Positions 18,209 through 26,663 of a stretch of DNA of 35,626 nt are shown here, piece after piece. Source of the stretch: DASUXA01 sp036378155 (lineage in GTDB: Bacteria > Actinomycetota > Actinomycetes > Mycobacteriales > Micromonosporaceae); the NCBI GenBank assembly GCA_036378155.1, contig DASUXA010000054.1, positions 1 to 35,626 of the forward strand, given 5' to 3'. The notes beneath the pieces were generated by a model that did not search any database, was not told where the DNA came from, and worked only from the letters and a program-made list of their open reading frames with translations. How positions within the stretch are numbered: the first letter of the stretch is position 1; each line of letters opens with the position of its first letter. The translations under genes were made by a program, and so were the position numbers.

Positions 18209-19448
18209 CAGGTGCCGGCTCGGTCGCCGTCGCCGATTCGCGGCGAGCCGCGACCAGTACCGGCGCGGCGAAGATCGCGACGACCGCGAGCCCGGCGAGC
18301 CCGGTCAGGGCGAGCAGCGGTCGCGGACTGAGCAGCCCGAGCAACGCGCCGCCGAGCAGGTACCCGGCGGCGTTCGCCCCGTTGGACACGGCGCCGAGGG
18401 TCGCGAAGAACCGACCCCGCCGGTCGGCGGGGACCCGCCGACCGGCGACCACGGACGCGGCGACGTTCTCCCCGCCGTTGACGAGTCCCCCGATGATCCA
18501 CAGCGGTACCAGCCATGCCACGTTCGGCACCGCCCCAGCGGTCGCGATGACCACGCAGGTCACCGCCAGCATGGCGAGCATCGCCCGGGCGAACCCGGCG
18601 TCGTCGGGCGCCCGCCGGGTCAACAACCACGAACCGACCAGCATCGAGCCGGTGTACACCGCGCCCAGCAGGCCGTACGCGGCGGGCGAGGCGTGCAGCG
18701 TGGCGCGGACGAAGAACACCTCGACGACGTTCACCGCGCTGACCGCGGCGATCACCGCGCCCAGCAGTACCACCAGGGACAGCAGCAGGGCATCGGTGCG
18801 CAGCCGCCACCGCGCGGGATCCGCCGGCTGCGACGGGTCGGCGGGCGCGGGTCGGCGGCCGCGCCGGGTACGGATCGCGAATCCGGCGACGGCGATCGCG
18901 AGATAGGTCGCCGCGTCGACGAGCAGCGGTACCCGCAGACCGAACTGCCCGACGAGCAGACCGCCGAGCGCCGGTCCGGCGAGCATGCCGAGGTTGGTCG
19001 CGGTCTGCCCGACAGCCGCCGCGCGAGGCAGGTCGTCCCGGCTGACCATGGCTGGAAGCAGCGCGGACAGCGTGGGCTGTACCACGGCGAGCCCGGCTGC
19101 CAGCGCCGCGACCAGCCCGACGATCGCCGCGATGCCGGTGGCGTGGGCGAGCAGCAAGCAGACCAGCGCCTGCGCGGTACCGGTCGCGACCAGCAGCAGC
19201 CGGCTGTCCACGCGGTCGGCGAGGCGGCCGGTGAGCGGCGCGAGTACCACCGGGGGCACGGTCGACGCCAACATCACGGCAGCCACCGCCCAGCCGCCCG
19301 CGCCGGCGTCCTGTACGGCGAGGACCAGCGCGGTCGCCGCGACGAAGTCGCCGCACACGGAGACCCCGCGGGCGGTCGCCGAGATCGTGACGTCGCGCCG
19401 GGCGTGGGCGGGTGGTACCGCGCGCAGCCCGGCAGATGTGAAGGACAT
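18198..19448 (-). CDS. MFS transporter
   Basis: A 416-residue membrane protein with about 12 hydrophobic segments in two halves. The cytoplasmic loop after helix 2 carries the MFS motif-A variant PLTGRLADRVDSRLLL; a charged central loop (TRRGRRPAPADPSQP) separates the halves. Similarity in outline is to the enterobactin-exporter/multidrug-type MFS group. It lies 9 bp downstream of an ArsR-type regulator on the same strand, which suggests efflux under control of that regulator. The substrate is unknown. Confidence 0.85.
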   Translation of the reverse strand: MSFTSAGLRAVPPAHARRDVTISATARGVSVCGDFVAATALVLAVQDAGAGGWAVAAVMLASTVPPVVLAPLTGRLADRVDSRLLLVATGTAQALVCLLLAHATGIAAIVGLVAALAAGLAVVQPTLSALLPAMVSRDDLPRAAAVGQTATNLGMLAGPALGGLLVGQFGLRVPLLVDAATYLAIAVAGFAIRTRRGRRPAPADPSQPADPARWRLRTDALLLSLVVLLGAVIAAVSAVNVVEVFFVRATLHASPAAYGLLGAVYTGSMLVGSWLLTRRAPDDAGFARAMLAMLAVTCVVIATAGAVPNVAWLVPLWIIGGLVNGGENVAASVVAGRRVPADRRGRFFATLGAVSNGANAAGYLLGGALLGLLSPRPLLALTGLAGLAVVAIFAAPVLVAARRESATATEPAPAAA

Positions 19449-19473
19449 GTTTCGAAGCTAATGCTTCACATCT
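19434..19473. promoter_or_regulatory. Inverted repeat enclosing the MFS start codon
   Basis: Perfect 10-bp arms AGATGTGAAG (19434-19443) and CTTCACATCT (19464-19473), separated by 20 bp. The repeat spans the arsR stop (19458) and the MFS ATG (19448), so in the mRNA it would place the MFS start in a hairpin loop. It could couple or dampen translation of the transporter, or be a DNA site. Confidence 0.5.
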
Positions 19474-20090
19474 CCGGAAGGCAAGGGCTGGTCGACGGGG
19501 AACGCCTGGAACAGCGTGGCGACCCGGCGCGCGCCGGGCGGTGGGGTCGGGCGGGTACGCACCAGGTACGGGCGGACGACCTCGCGCACCCGGTCGGCGA
19601 GATCCCGCAACTCGTCGGCGGTCACCATCAGGTGCGACTCGGTGAACTGGGCCGCCTCGTACCACTCGGGCGGCTCGACGTCGCGGTTCGCCAACCAGTG
19701 CCGCATCCGCGCCTCGTGCCGGATGAGGAACGACTCCAGCAGCGTGTTCGCCGCGTCGCGCTGCTCCTCGCTCGCCTGGGCTCCCGGTTCGATCTCCAGA
19801 CCGCGTACCGCGCTGCGCCACACCCGCTCCCGGGCGTCGCCGCGACTCGGCGCCTCCTCGATGATTCCCGCCTTCGCCAGCGCACGCAGGTGGTAGCTGG
19901 TCGCGCTCGGGGACAGACCGCAGACCTCGGCGCATTCGGTCGCGGTCGCCTCGGCGCCGCTCATCAGGTGCTCCAGGACGGCGAGCCGGGCGGGATGGGC
20001 GAGCGCGCGCATCACGGCGGGATCGCGCAGTTGCAGCGGCCGGATGTGCTGCGCCTCGGCAGGGGATTCGTCAGGTACCACGTGAGCCAT
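19458..20090 (-). CDS. ArsR-family winged-helix transcriptional regulator
   Basis: A 210-residue regulator. The N-terminal ArsR-type helix-turn-helix runs from about residue 20 to 95: VMRALAHPARLAVLEHLM, TATECAEVCGLSPSATSYHLRALAKAGII, then the wing. There are no obvious metal-ligand cysteines of the ArsR/SmtB type (only two, both inside the HTH). The C-terminal 110 residues are helical and shared with actinobacterial ArsR-like regulators of unknown ligand. I prefer ATG 20090 over the in-frame 20117 start because the earlier residues look unrelated. Likely controls the MFS gene that follows. Confidence 0.82.
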   Translation of the reverse strand: MAHVVPDESPAEAQHIRPLQLRDPAVMRALAHPARLAVLEHLMSGAEATATECAEVCGLSPSATSYHLRALAKAGIIEEAPSRGDARERVWRSAVRGLEIEPGAQASEEQRDAANTLLESFLIRHEARMRHWLANRDVEPPEWYEAAQFTESHLMVTADELRDLADRVREVVRPYLVRTRPTPPPGARRVATLFQAFPVDQPLPSGDVKH

Positions 20091-20154
20091 CCTCGCCGCC
20101 GGACGGCACCCGGTCACGCCCGCACAGCGGTGAGCGGTACGCGCGGAGGTCGAG

Positions 20155-20206
20155 GTACAAACTGTTCGTAGTACAAATAGGTTGTACTACAAGCTGCTTG
20201 TAGTAC
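20155..20206. promoter_or_regulatory. Alternating inverted repeats before the ATPase gene
   Basis: The site TTGTAGTAC and its inverse occur in series: GTAGTACAA at 20168-20176, TTGTACTACAAG at 20182-20193 and CTTGTAGTAC at 20197-20206, with a GTACAA fragment at 20155. The middle copy can pair with either neighbour (9-bp stem with a 5-base loop, or 10-bp stem with a 3-base loop). They end 10 bp before the GTG at 20217. This may be a multi-copy operator or two mutually exclusive leader hairpins. Confidence 0.6.
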
Positions 20207-20216
20207 CGTCGAGGTC

Positions 20217-21599
20217 GTGAAACTCGTGGGACGCACGACGGAGCTTGCGGAGTTGGCGGCTGCCTGGAGCCGGGCGACGTCCGGCAAGCCGGAGCTGGCA
20301 GTGGTGTGGGGTCGTCGCCGTGTGGGCAAGACGTATCTGCTCACCCACTTCGCGCAGAGCAAGCGCGCGGTTTACTTCACTGCCACGCGTCAGGATTCGG
20401 ACGAACGACAGTTGCGTCGATTTGCCGACGCGATACGCGAGCAACTCGGCGAAGCGGTAGCGGACCTTGCGCCGTCGACCTTTCCCACGTGGGAAAGCGC
20501 GCTGCGGTTCGTCGCCGGACTCTCTCGCACTGAGCCCCTCTTGGTAGTCCTCGATGAGGCGCCGCGGCTGACGAGTGGTCACGCAGACTTCGCTGACACT
20601 GTCTCCGCTGTCTGGGAGAACCATGTCCGGGATCAAAAGTTGATGCTCGTCCTCTCCGGCTCTGCTGTGGCCGTGATGGAGCAGATGCTCGGGCCACACG
20701 GCGGCCTTCACCGGCGGGCCAGCGTCGAACGACGAATGGATCCGTTTCCGTTGGTCGACGCGCGAGCATTCCAGCCGGATCTCGCGGCCGCAGACTTCAT
20801 GCAGGCGTACGCCGCTTGCGGGGGCTATCCGCTGCACCTGCTCCGTTGGTCCGCCGAGCGATCGGTTGAAGAGAACCTTGAAGAGCTGGCTTTCAGTCCC
20901 GCAGGACTGCTCCTACGCGACGCACCCGACATCCTCTCCGAAGATCTCGACTGGCGCGGCGGGTACGAGCGCGTTCTTACGGCGATGGCTGATGGTGCCC
21001 GCCGACGGTCGAGAATCGCCGGCCGGGCTCGGCAGCGCATCGATTACACCCTCGATCGGCTACGCCGGGCAGGTTACGTCAGGGTCGTTCGAGCCATCGG
21101 CACGGGGGCATCCACCGATCCCCTCTACGAGATCGCTGACGACTACCTCGCCTACTGGTTCGCGGTGCTGCGGGACGACGCGGACCTCATCGACGGCGGC
21201 CAGGGATCCGCAGTACGGCTGCGCACCTCAGGCCGCTGGCAGACGCATCTCGCTCGGGTTTTCGAGGCCGCAGCCCGTGATCACGCTCAGCGGCTTGTAG
21301 CGAGCGGCGCACTGCCGCCCGAGGCGGTGGTGGGCCGGTGGTGGAAGGACGAGAAGGTCGAAATCGACGTACTTGCGCTCGCGGGCGACCAGCCCGTGCT
21401 CGTCGGGGAGTGCCGCTGGCAGACCAAGCCGCTCAGCCAACGCGATCTGAACGACCTGCGACGACGTGCCGCCCATCTGCCGCCGCCCGCTCGCTCCCTC
21501 ATGTTCGCGTTCTGGTCGACGGGAGGCGCCGACGAGTCGTTGGCTGACCACCCCGACGTGCTCACGTTCGCACCCGCCGACGTCGTCGACTCGGACTGA
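20217..21599 (+). CDS. AAA ATPase with DUF234-like nuclease-type C-terminus
   Basis: A 460-residue protein of the archaeal-type ATPase group. Walker A is GRRRVGKT (residues 32-39) and Walker B LLVVLDEAP (D112, E113). A winged-helix-like region follows (RIDYTLDRLRRAGYVRVV, about 272-290). The C-terminus resembles DUF234 with a PD-(D/E)xK-type arrangement: E381-x-D383 and E397-C-R399-W. The usual lysine of GECKW is arginine here, so nuclease activity is uncertain. GTG 20217 is the start (MKLVGRTTEL fits the family). Function of the family is not settled; defence or mobile-element roles have been suggested. Its tetranucleotide use differs from its neighbours (few GTAC), which hints at transfer. 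Confidence 0.8.
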   Translation: MKLVGRTTELAELAAAWSRATSGKPELAVVWGRRRVGKTYLLTHFAQSKRAVYFTATRQDSDERQLRRFADAIREQLGEAVADLAPSTFPTWESALRFVAGLSRTEPLLVVLDEAPRLTSGHADFADTVSAVWENHVRDQKLMLVLSGSAVAVMEQMLGPHGGLHRRASVERRMDPFPLVDARAFQPDLAAADFMQAYAACGGYPLHLLRWSAERSVEENLEELAFSPAGLLLRDAPDILSEDLDWRGGYERVLTAMADGARRRSRIAGRARQRIDYTLDRLRRAGYVRVVRAIGTGASTDPLYEIADDYLAYWFAVLRDDADLIDGGQGSAVRLRTSGRWQTHLARVFEAAARDHAQRLVASGALPPEAVVGRWWKDEKVEIDVLALAGDQPVLVGECRWQTKPLSQRDLNDLRRRAAHLPPPARSLMFAFWSTGGADESLADHPDVLTFAPADVVDSD

Positions 21600-21629
21600 A
21601 TCCGTCACCTGAAGATCGAGGTAATAGGC

Positions 21630-21666
21630 AGCCGCGACGGCGGGGGCAGCGCCTCCCCCTGCGGCT
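21630..21666 (+). terminator. Hairpin terminator after the ATPase gene
   Basis: Outer arms AGCCGC (21630-21635) and GCGGCT (21661-21666) enclose inner arms GGGGG (21642-21646) and CCCCC (21655-21659). It begins 30 bp after the stop codon. No U-run is present. Confidence 0.5.
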
Positions 21667-21828
21667 CCCGAACGAAATTCGGTGGTCGAGGACTACCAGC
21701 GCTCAGTACACTTTCCAACCCCGCCTGACGGCCCGCGGTGGCGAGCACCGCAGCGGACGTCCCGCGCCGACCCTTGGCGGGTCGGAGACGCGAGCGGCAG
21801 CGTTTTCCCACGTCGAGGAGTGCGTCGG

Positions 21829-23850
21829 ATGACCCTGCACGCCCACCTGTCACTCGAGGAGGAGCTCGCCACGGAGCGGGCTCATCTCACCGCATCCCGC
21901 GCCGCGCTGAAACGGATGCGCGAGCGCGCCGAGGCGCTGTTCGCGACCGGCGAGGACGTCGCCGGCGACCCGTTCAGCGCGGAGACACTCGGTCGTACCC
22001 TGTCCCGCCGGATCGCCGAACTCGCCGACAACCCGGACACCCCGCTGTTCTTCGGTCGGCTGGACTTCGGCTCGGGCGAGCACGCCGGCCACCGGTACCA
22101 CGTCGGACGGCGGCACGTCACCGACGACGTCGGCGAACCGATGGTGCTCGACTGGCGTGCGCCGATCTCCCGTGCGTTCTACCGGGCGAGCGCGCGCGAC
22201 CCGCAAGGCGTGGCGGTCCGCCGCCGGTTCGGCTTCGTCAAAGGCGAACTGACCTCGTTCGAGGACGAGCATCTGGACCGGGGCGAGGAACTCGGCACCG
22301 CCAGCCACATCCTGACCGCCGAGATCGAGCGCCCGCGCGTCGGTCCGATGCGCGACATCGTCGCCACCATCCAGCCGGAGCAGGACGAACTGGTCCGCGC
22401 CGAGTTGGACGAGTCGATCTGTGTGCAGGGCGCGCCCGGTACCGGCAAGACCGCAGTCGGGCTGCACCGCGCCGCGTACCTGCTGTACCTGCACCGGGAG
22501 AAGCTGCGCCGCTCGGGCGTGCTGATCGTCGGACCCAACCGGGCGTTCCTGCACTACATCGCGGCGGTACTGCCCGCGCTCGGCGAGATCGACGTCGCGC
22601 AGTGCACGGTGGAGGACCTGGTCGGGCAGGTACCGGTCCGCGCGGTCGACCCGCCCGAGGCGGCGCTGGTCAAACACGACGCGCGGATGGCGCAGGTGCT
22701 GGCGCGGGCGATCCGCCGGTACATCCGCGAACCCGGCGAACCGCTGGTCGTCTCGGACGGCTCGTACCGGTGGCGGATCAGCCAGGAGGCGCTGCGCCGG
22801 GTCGTCGACGAGGTACGCCGCGAGGACCCGCCGCATGCGATCGGGCGGGAACGCGTCCGCGCCAGAGTGGTCGCGCTGCTGCAACGCCAGTCCGAGGCGC
22901 GGCGGGGCGACTCGCCCGGCGAGTCGTGGCTGCGGGCGATGGGTCGGGCGCGACCGGTGACCGCGTTCCTCGACCAGGTGTGGCCGGCGCTCACCCCGCA
23001 GACGCTGCTGTACGCCCTGCTCAGCGACCCCCCGGCACTGGCTGCGGCAGCCGACGGCATCCTCACCGCCGAGGAACAGTCGGCGGTCCTGTGGCCGAAG
23101 CCGCCGCGCTCGGCGAAGGCCGCGAAGTGGAGCGCGGCGGACGTGGTGCTGCTCGACGAGGCGGCCGGGCTGATCGAACGGGTACCCAGCTTCGGGCACA
23201 TCGTGGTCGACGAGGCGCAGGACCTGTCCGCGATGCAGTGCCGGGCGATCGCCCGCAGGTGCGAGCACGGTTCGCTGACGATCCTCGGGGACCTCGCCCA
23301 GGGCACCGCGCCGTGGGCCGCGCGCGACTGGCGGGAGACCCTGCACCACCTGGGCAAACCGGATGCGACGGTGGTACCGCTGACCACGGGTTTCCGGGTA
23401 CCGGCGGCGGTGCTCACCCTCGCCAACCGGTTGCTGCCGGCGCTGGACGTGGACGTGCCGGCGGCGACCTCGCTGCGGCGCGACGGCATCCTGCGGGTAC
23501 AGCGCGCCACCGATCTCGCCGGGTCGGTGCTCGCGGAGGTGCGCGCCGCGCTGGACGAGGAGGGGTCGGTCGCGGTGATCGCGGCGGACGCGCTGGTGCC
23601 CCGGCTCGCCGCGAGCCTCGCCGACGTCGGGATCGCCGTCGGCGGTCCGGACGACGAGCAGCGGGTCACGGTGCTTCCGGCGACGCTCGCCAAGGGTCTG
23701 GAGTACGACCACGTGATCGTGGTCGAACCGGCGGAGATCGTCGCCGCCGAGCCGCGTGGGCTGCACCGGCTGTACGTGGTACTGACCCGGGCGGTGTCGC
23801 GACTCGCCGTGGTGCACGCGGCGCCGCTGCCCGCGCCGCTCGCGGCGTAG
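21829..23850 (+). CDS. HelD/HelR-type RNA polymerase-associated helicase (superfamily 1 ATPase)
   Basis: A 673-residue UvrD/Rep-like motor of the HelD class, proteins that pull stalled RNA polymerase off DNA and in some actinomycetes (HelR) protect against rifamycins. A coiled-coil N-terminus (residues 8-45) would reach into the polymerase channel. MVLDWRAPISRAFYRA and the GxxRDIVATIQPEQDELVR stretch are characteristic of HelD. Walker A is GAPGTGKT (201-208) and motif II is DEAQD (461-465). ATG 21829 follows GAGGAG at 8-bp spacing. It is somewhat shorter than mycobacterial HelD as I recall. I saw no rifamycin-associated promoter element upstream, so induction by rifamycins is not supported. 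Confidence 0.85.
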   Translation: MTLHAHLSLEEELATERAHLTASRAALKRMRERAEALFATGEDVAGDPFSAETLGRTLSRRIAELADNPDTPLFFGRLDFGSGEHAGHRYHVGRRHVTDDVGEPMVLDWRAPISRAFYRASARDPQGVAVRRRFGFVKGELTSFEDEHLDRGEELGTASHILTAEIERPRVGPMRDIVATIQPEQDELVRAELDESICVQGAPGTGKTAVGLHRAAYLLYLHREKLRRSGVLIVGPNRAFLHYIAAVLPALGEIDVAQCTVEDLVGQVPVRAVDPPEAALVKHDARMAQVLARAIRRYIREPGEPLVVSDGSYRWRISQEALRRVVDEVRREDPPHAIGRERVRARVVALLQRQSEARRGDSPGESWLRAMGRARPVTAFLDQVWPALTPQTLLYALLSDPPALAAAADGILTAEEQSAVLWPKPPRSAKAAKWSAADVVLLDEAAGLIERVPSFGHIVVDEAQDLSAMQCRAIARRCEHGSLTILGDLAQGTAPWAARDWRETLHHLGKPDATVVPLTTGFRVPAAVLTLANRLLPALDVDVPAATSLRRDGILRVQRATDLAGSVLAEVRAALDEEGSVAVIAADALVPRLAASLADVGIAVGGPDDEQRVTVLPATLAKGLEYDHVIVVEPAEIVAAEPRGLHRLYVVLTRAVSRLAVVHAAPLPAPLAA

Positions 23851-23957
23851 TCGGTTGGCTGCCGGCGGCCGTCGGGAACAGCGGCAGCGGGGCGCGACCG
23901 ATGCCAGGATCGGGTGAGAGGGGGAACCGCCCCCGAACCCGGAAGGATCTGTAACCG

Positions 23958-24728
23958 ATGAGGGTCAACCAGTATCTGCCCGGCACACCGAGCTGGACCG
24001 ACCTCGGCACGCCCGACCTCCACGCGTCCCGGCAGTTCTATCAGGCGCTGTTCGGCTGGGAACCGCGCGTCTCGACGGAGCCGGAGGCCGCCGGGTACAC
24101 GATCTTCCACCGGGACGGGCTGAGCGTGGCGGGAGTCGGCGCGTTGATGAGCGCCCAACAGCCGCCCGCCTGGGTGACGTACATCGCGACGGACAGCGCG
24201 AAGGAGTGCGCCAGCCGGGTCGAGGCAGCCGGCGGTACCGTCCTGCTGCCGCCGCTCGACGTGCTCAAGAGCGGTCGGATGGCGATGTTCGCCGACCCGA
24301 CCGGCGCGGCGTTCGGCGTGTGGGAGCCGTTGGAGTTCCTCGGCGCGGACGTCGTCGACGAGCCCGGCGCGATGTCCTGGAACGAACTGGCGACCAGGTC
24401 GGCGGCGCGGGCGAAGGAGTTCTACCCGAGGGTGTTCGGCTGGGAGGCGCGCGACAGCGACACCGGCGGCAGCCGGTACACCGAATGGCTGCTCGAGGGT
24501 CGACCCGTCGCCGGAATGATGGAGATGACCGGGCAGTGGCCGGCGGACCTGCCGTCGCACTGGATGGTGTACTTCGCGGTCGACGACTGCGACACGACTG
24601 TGTCGAAGGTCGAGGACTTGGGCGGCACGGTACCGATGCGAACGAAGGACATCCCGCAGGGGCGGTTCGCGGTGCTCGCCGACCCGCAGGGCGCCGTCTT
24701 CTCGGTCATCCAGATGCCGGGCGCCTGA
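23958..24728 (+). CDS. VOC-family protein with two glyoxalase-like domains
   Basis: A 256-residue protein with two tandem vicinal-oxygen-chelate domains (about residues 10-122 and 138-254), each with the pattern PxWxDLxTxDxxxSRxFYxxLFGWE or its relative WNELATRSAARAKEFYPRVFGWE and an end of type ADPxGAxFxV. This two-domain type is common in actinomycetes and resembles the CFP30B/hydroxylase-annotated group, without a proven reaction. ATG 23958 is preceded by GGAAGGA at about 10 bp. Its 3' end overlaps the convergent btuD by 23 bp. Confidence 0.85.
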   Translation: MRVNQYLPGTPSWTDLGTPDLHASRQFYQALFGWEPRVSTEPEAAGYTIFHRDGLSVAGVGALMSAQQPPAWVTYIATDSAKECASRVEAAGGTVLLPPLDVLKSGRMAMFADPTGAAFGVWEPLEFLGADVVDEPGAMSWNELATRSAARAKEFYPRVFGWEARDSDTGGSRYTEWLLEGRPVAGMMEMTGQWPADLPSHWMVYFAVDDCDTTVSKVEDLGGTVPMRTKDIPQGRFAVLADPQGAVFSVIQMPGA

Positions 24729-25488
24729 CCGGTACCACCACAGGTCCCTGTTCGCCGTCGAGCACCCGCACCCGGACCCGGTAGTGCGCGGCGAGCAGGG
24801 GCTCGGTGAGCACCTCGCGCGGGGTACCGGCGGCGACCAGCCGACCCTCGGCGAGCAGCACCAGCCGGTCGGCGTACTCGCCGGCCAGCGACAGGTCGTG
24901 CATCGTGGCGAGTACGGTCAGCCCCTGCTCGCGGCGCAGCGCGTCGACCAGTTCCAACACGTCCTGCTGGTGCCCGATGTCGAGGGCGCTGGTCGGTTCG
25001 TCGAGCAGCAGGATCGGCGCGCCCTGAGCCAGCGCCCGAGCCAGGAACACCCGCTGCCGCTCGCCGCCGGACAGCGACGCGACCGCGCGCCCGGCGAACC
25101 CGGCGAGGTCCAACGCCGCCAGTACCTCGTCGACCACCCGCAGGTCGGCTGCCGACTCGCGACCGAGCGCCGGGATGTACGGGGTGCGGCCGAGCAGCAC
25201 GTAGTCGAGGACCGACATGCCGGGCGGTACCGCCGGGTGTTGCGGTACCACGGCGACCAGCCGGGACCGGTCGCGCCGGGGCAGCCGGCGGGCGTCGGTA
25301 CCGGACAGTTCGATCGAGCCGCTGGCGGGCAGCAGCCCGGCGACGGCACGGAGCAGCGTCGACTTGCCGGCGCCGTTCGGTCCGATGACGGTGACCCACT
25401 CGCCGCGCGCCACCTCCAGGGTCACCTCGCGGAGCACCGGGGCGCGGTCCAGCGTGACGGACAGGTCCTTGACGACGATCGCGGTCAT
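24706..25488 (-). CDS. btuD: Vitamin B12 ABC importer ATP-binding protein BtuD
   Basis: ATPase of a type II ABC importer, 260 residues. Walker A is GPNGAGKST (residues 36-44), the signature is LSGGERQRV, and Walker B is ILLLDEPT followed by an H-loop in TMHDLSLA. Sequence alone would allow an iron-siderophore system, since FecE/FhuC/BtuD are close relatives; the cobalamin riboswitch ahead of the operon supports B12. It is the last gene of the btuF-btuC-btuD operon, with one base between the btuC stop and its start. Confidence 0.85.
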   Translation of the reverse strand: MTAIVVKDLSVTLDRAPVLREVTLEVARGEWVTVIGPNGAGKSTLLRAVAGLLPASGSIELSGTDARRLPRRDRSRLVAVVPQHPAVPPGMSVLDYVLLGRTPYIPALGRESAADLRVVDEVLAALDLAGFAGRAVASLSGGERQRVFLARALAQGAPILLLDEPTSALDIGHQQDVLELVDALRREQGLTVLATMHDLSLAGEYADRLVLLAEGRLVAAGTPREVLTEPLLAAHYRVRVRVLDGEQGPVVVPVRRPASG

Positions 25489-25489
25489 G

Positions 25490-26611
25490 TCACATCCGCT
25501 TCGAGGTGCGCAGCACGACGATGAAGAACGGCGCCCCGACGAACGCGGTGACGACCCCGATCGGGATCTCGGCGGGGCTGGCGGCGGTACGTGCGACCAG
25601 GTCCGCCAGCGTCAGGAACGCGGCGCCGAACAGTACCGACAGCGGCAGCACGACCCGGTAGCTCGACCCGAACAGCAGCCGGACGGTGTGCGGGACGATC
25701 AGCCCGACGAACCCGATCAGCCCGGACACCGCGACCGCCGCCGCGGTGCCCAGCGAAGCGGCGACGACCAGGGTGTACCGCAAGCGGCGCGGGTTGACGC
25801 CGAGCGTGGCGGCTTCGTCGTCGCCGAGCGCCAGCACGTCGAGCCGGCGCCGCAGGGCGATCACGACGAGCATGGTGACCAGGGCGTACGGCGTGAGCAG
25901 CAGGACGTCGCCCCAGCCGCTGGTGGACAGCCGACCGAGGATCCAGGAGTACACCTCGCGCAGCGTGTCCGCGTGCCGCTGCTGCAGGTACGTCTGCGCG
26001 GCGGTGAAGAAACTCGTGACCGCGACTCCGGCGAGGATGAGCGCGGCAGGGCCGCGGCGCGAGCCGCCCCCGGCGGTACCGACCAGGTACGTCAACGCCA
26101 CCGCGGCGAGCGCGCCGGCGAACGCGGCGGCGGGGAACAGCACCTGCCCGGCGGAGCCGCTGTGCGCGCCGGAGACGATCGCGACGGTCGCGCCCAGCCC
26201 GGCGCCGGCTGCCGCGCCCAGCAGGTACGGGTCTGCCAGCGGGTTGCGGAACACGCCCTGGTAGCAGCCGCCGGAGACGGCGAGCGTCGCGCCGACGAGC
26301 AGTCCCAGGCAGACCCTGGGCAGCCGCAACTCGGTGACGATCGCGGCTTCACGCTCGGACAGTCCGCTGGCGAGGTGTACCCCGGGGATCTGATCGAGCA
26401 GTTCCAGCAGGACGCCGAGCGGGTTGAGCCGGACCGGACCGACCGCCAGCCCGGCGACGGTCGCGACCAGTACCGCGAGGACGCCCAGCGCGAGCCAGCC
26501 CGGTCGCAGCCGGGCGGGCGCGACCCGGCTGGTCCGCCGCGTGCCTCGCGGGTCCGCCGCGCCCGCGTTCGCGGGCGCGGCGGACGGGGCAGCCGAACGG
26601 CTGAAGGTCAC
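25490..26611 (-). CDS. btuC: Vitamin B12 ABC importer permease BtuC (FecCD family)
   Basis: FecCD-type permease with about ten transmembrane helices. Typical segments are LRLPRVCLGLLVGATLAVSGGCYQGVFRNPLADPYLLG, SWILGRLSTSGW and GLIGFVGLIVPHTVRLLFGSSYR. The start is uncertain: I use GTG 26611 (VTFSRSAAPS), giving 373 residues, because upstream codons run into the end of btuF and are Arg/Glu-rich (REREERSGAEPRSRE). No strong ribosome binding site marks any candidate. Substrate assignment rests on the operon and riboswitch. Confidence 0.83.
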   Translation of the reverse strand: MTFSRSAAPSAAPANAGAADPRGTRRTSRVAPARLRPGWLALGVLAVLVATVAGLAVGPVRLNPLGVLLELLDQIPGVHLASGLSEREAAIVTELRLPRVCLGLLVGATLAVSGGCYQGVFRNPLADPYLLGAAAGAGLGATVAIVSGAHSGSAGQVLFPAAAFAGALAAVALTYLVGTAGGGSRRGPAALILAGVAVTSFFTAAQTYLQQRHADTLREVYSWILGRLSTSGWGDVLLLTPYALVTMLVVIALRRRLDVLALGDDEAATLGVNPRRLRYTLVVAASLGTAAAVAVSGLIGFVGLIVPHTVRLLFGSSYRVVLPLSVLFGAAFLTLADLVARTAASPAEIPIGVVTAFVGAPFFIVVLRTSKRM

Positions 26612-26663
26612 GCTCGACCCCGGTTCGCGACTGCGGGGCTCCGCTCCGCTCCGCTCCTCGCGC

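Noticed and set aside
17284..19935. A single 883-codon frame that would fuse mqnA to a long upstream extension
   Set aside because: Only the last 282 codons resemble MqnA. The extension is out of frame with the MFS and ArsR genes, which are the real content of that stretch.
21600..21828. Rifamycin-associated promoter element ahead of the HelD-type gene
   Set aside because: I looked for the GGGGCTTGC-type inverted repeat and did not find it; only short GC hairpins are present.
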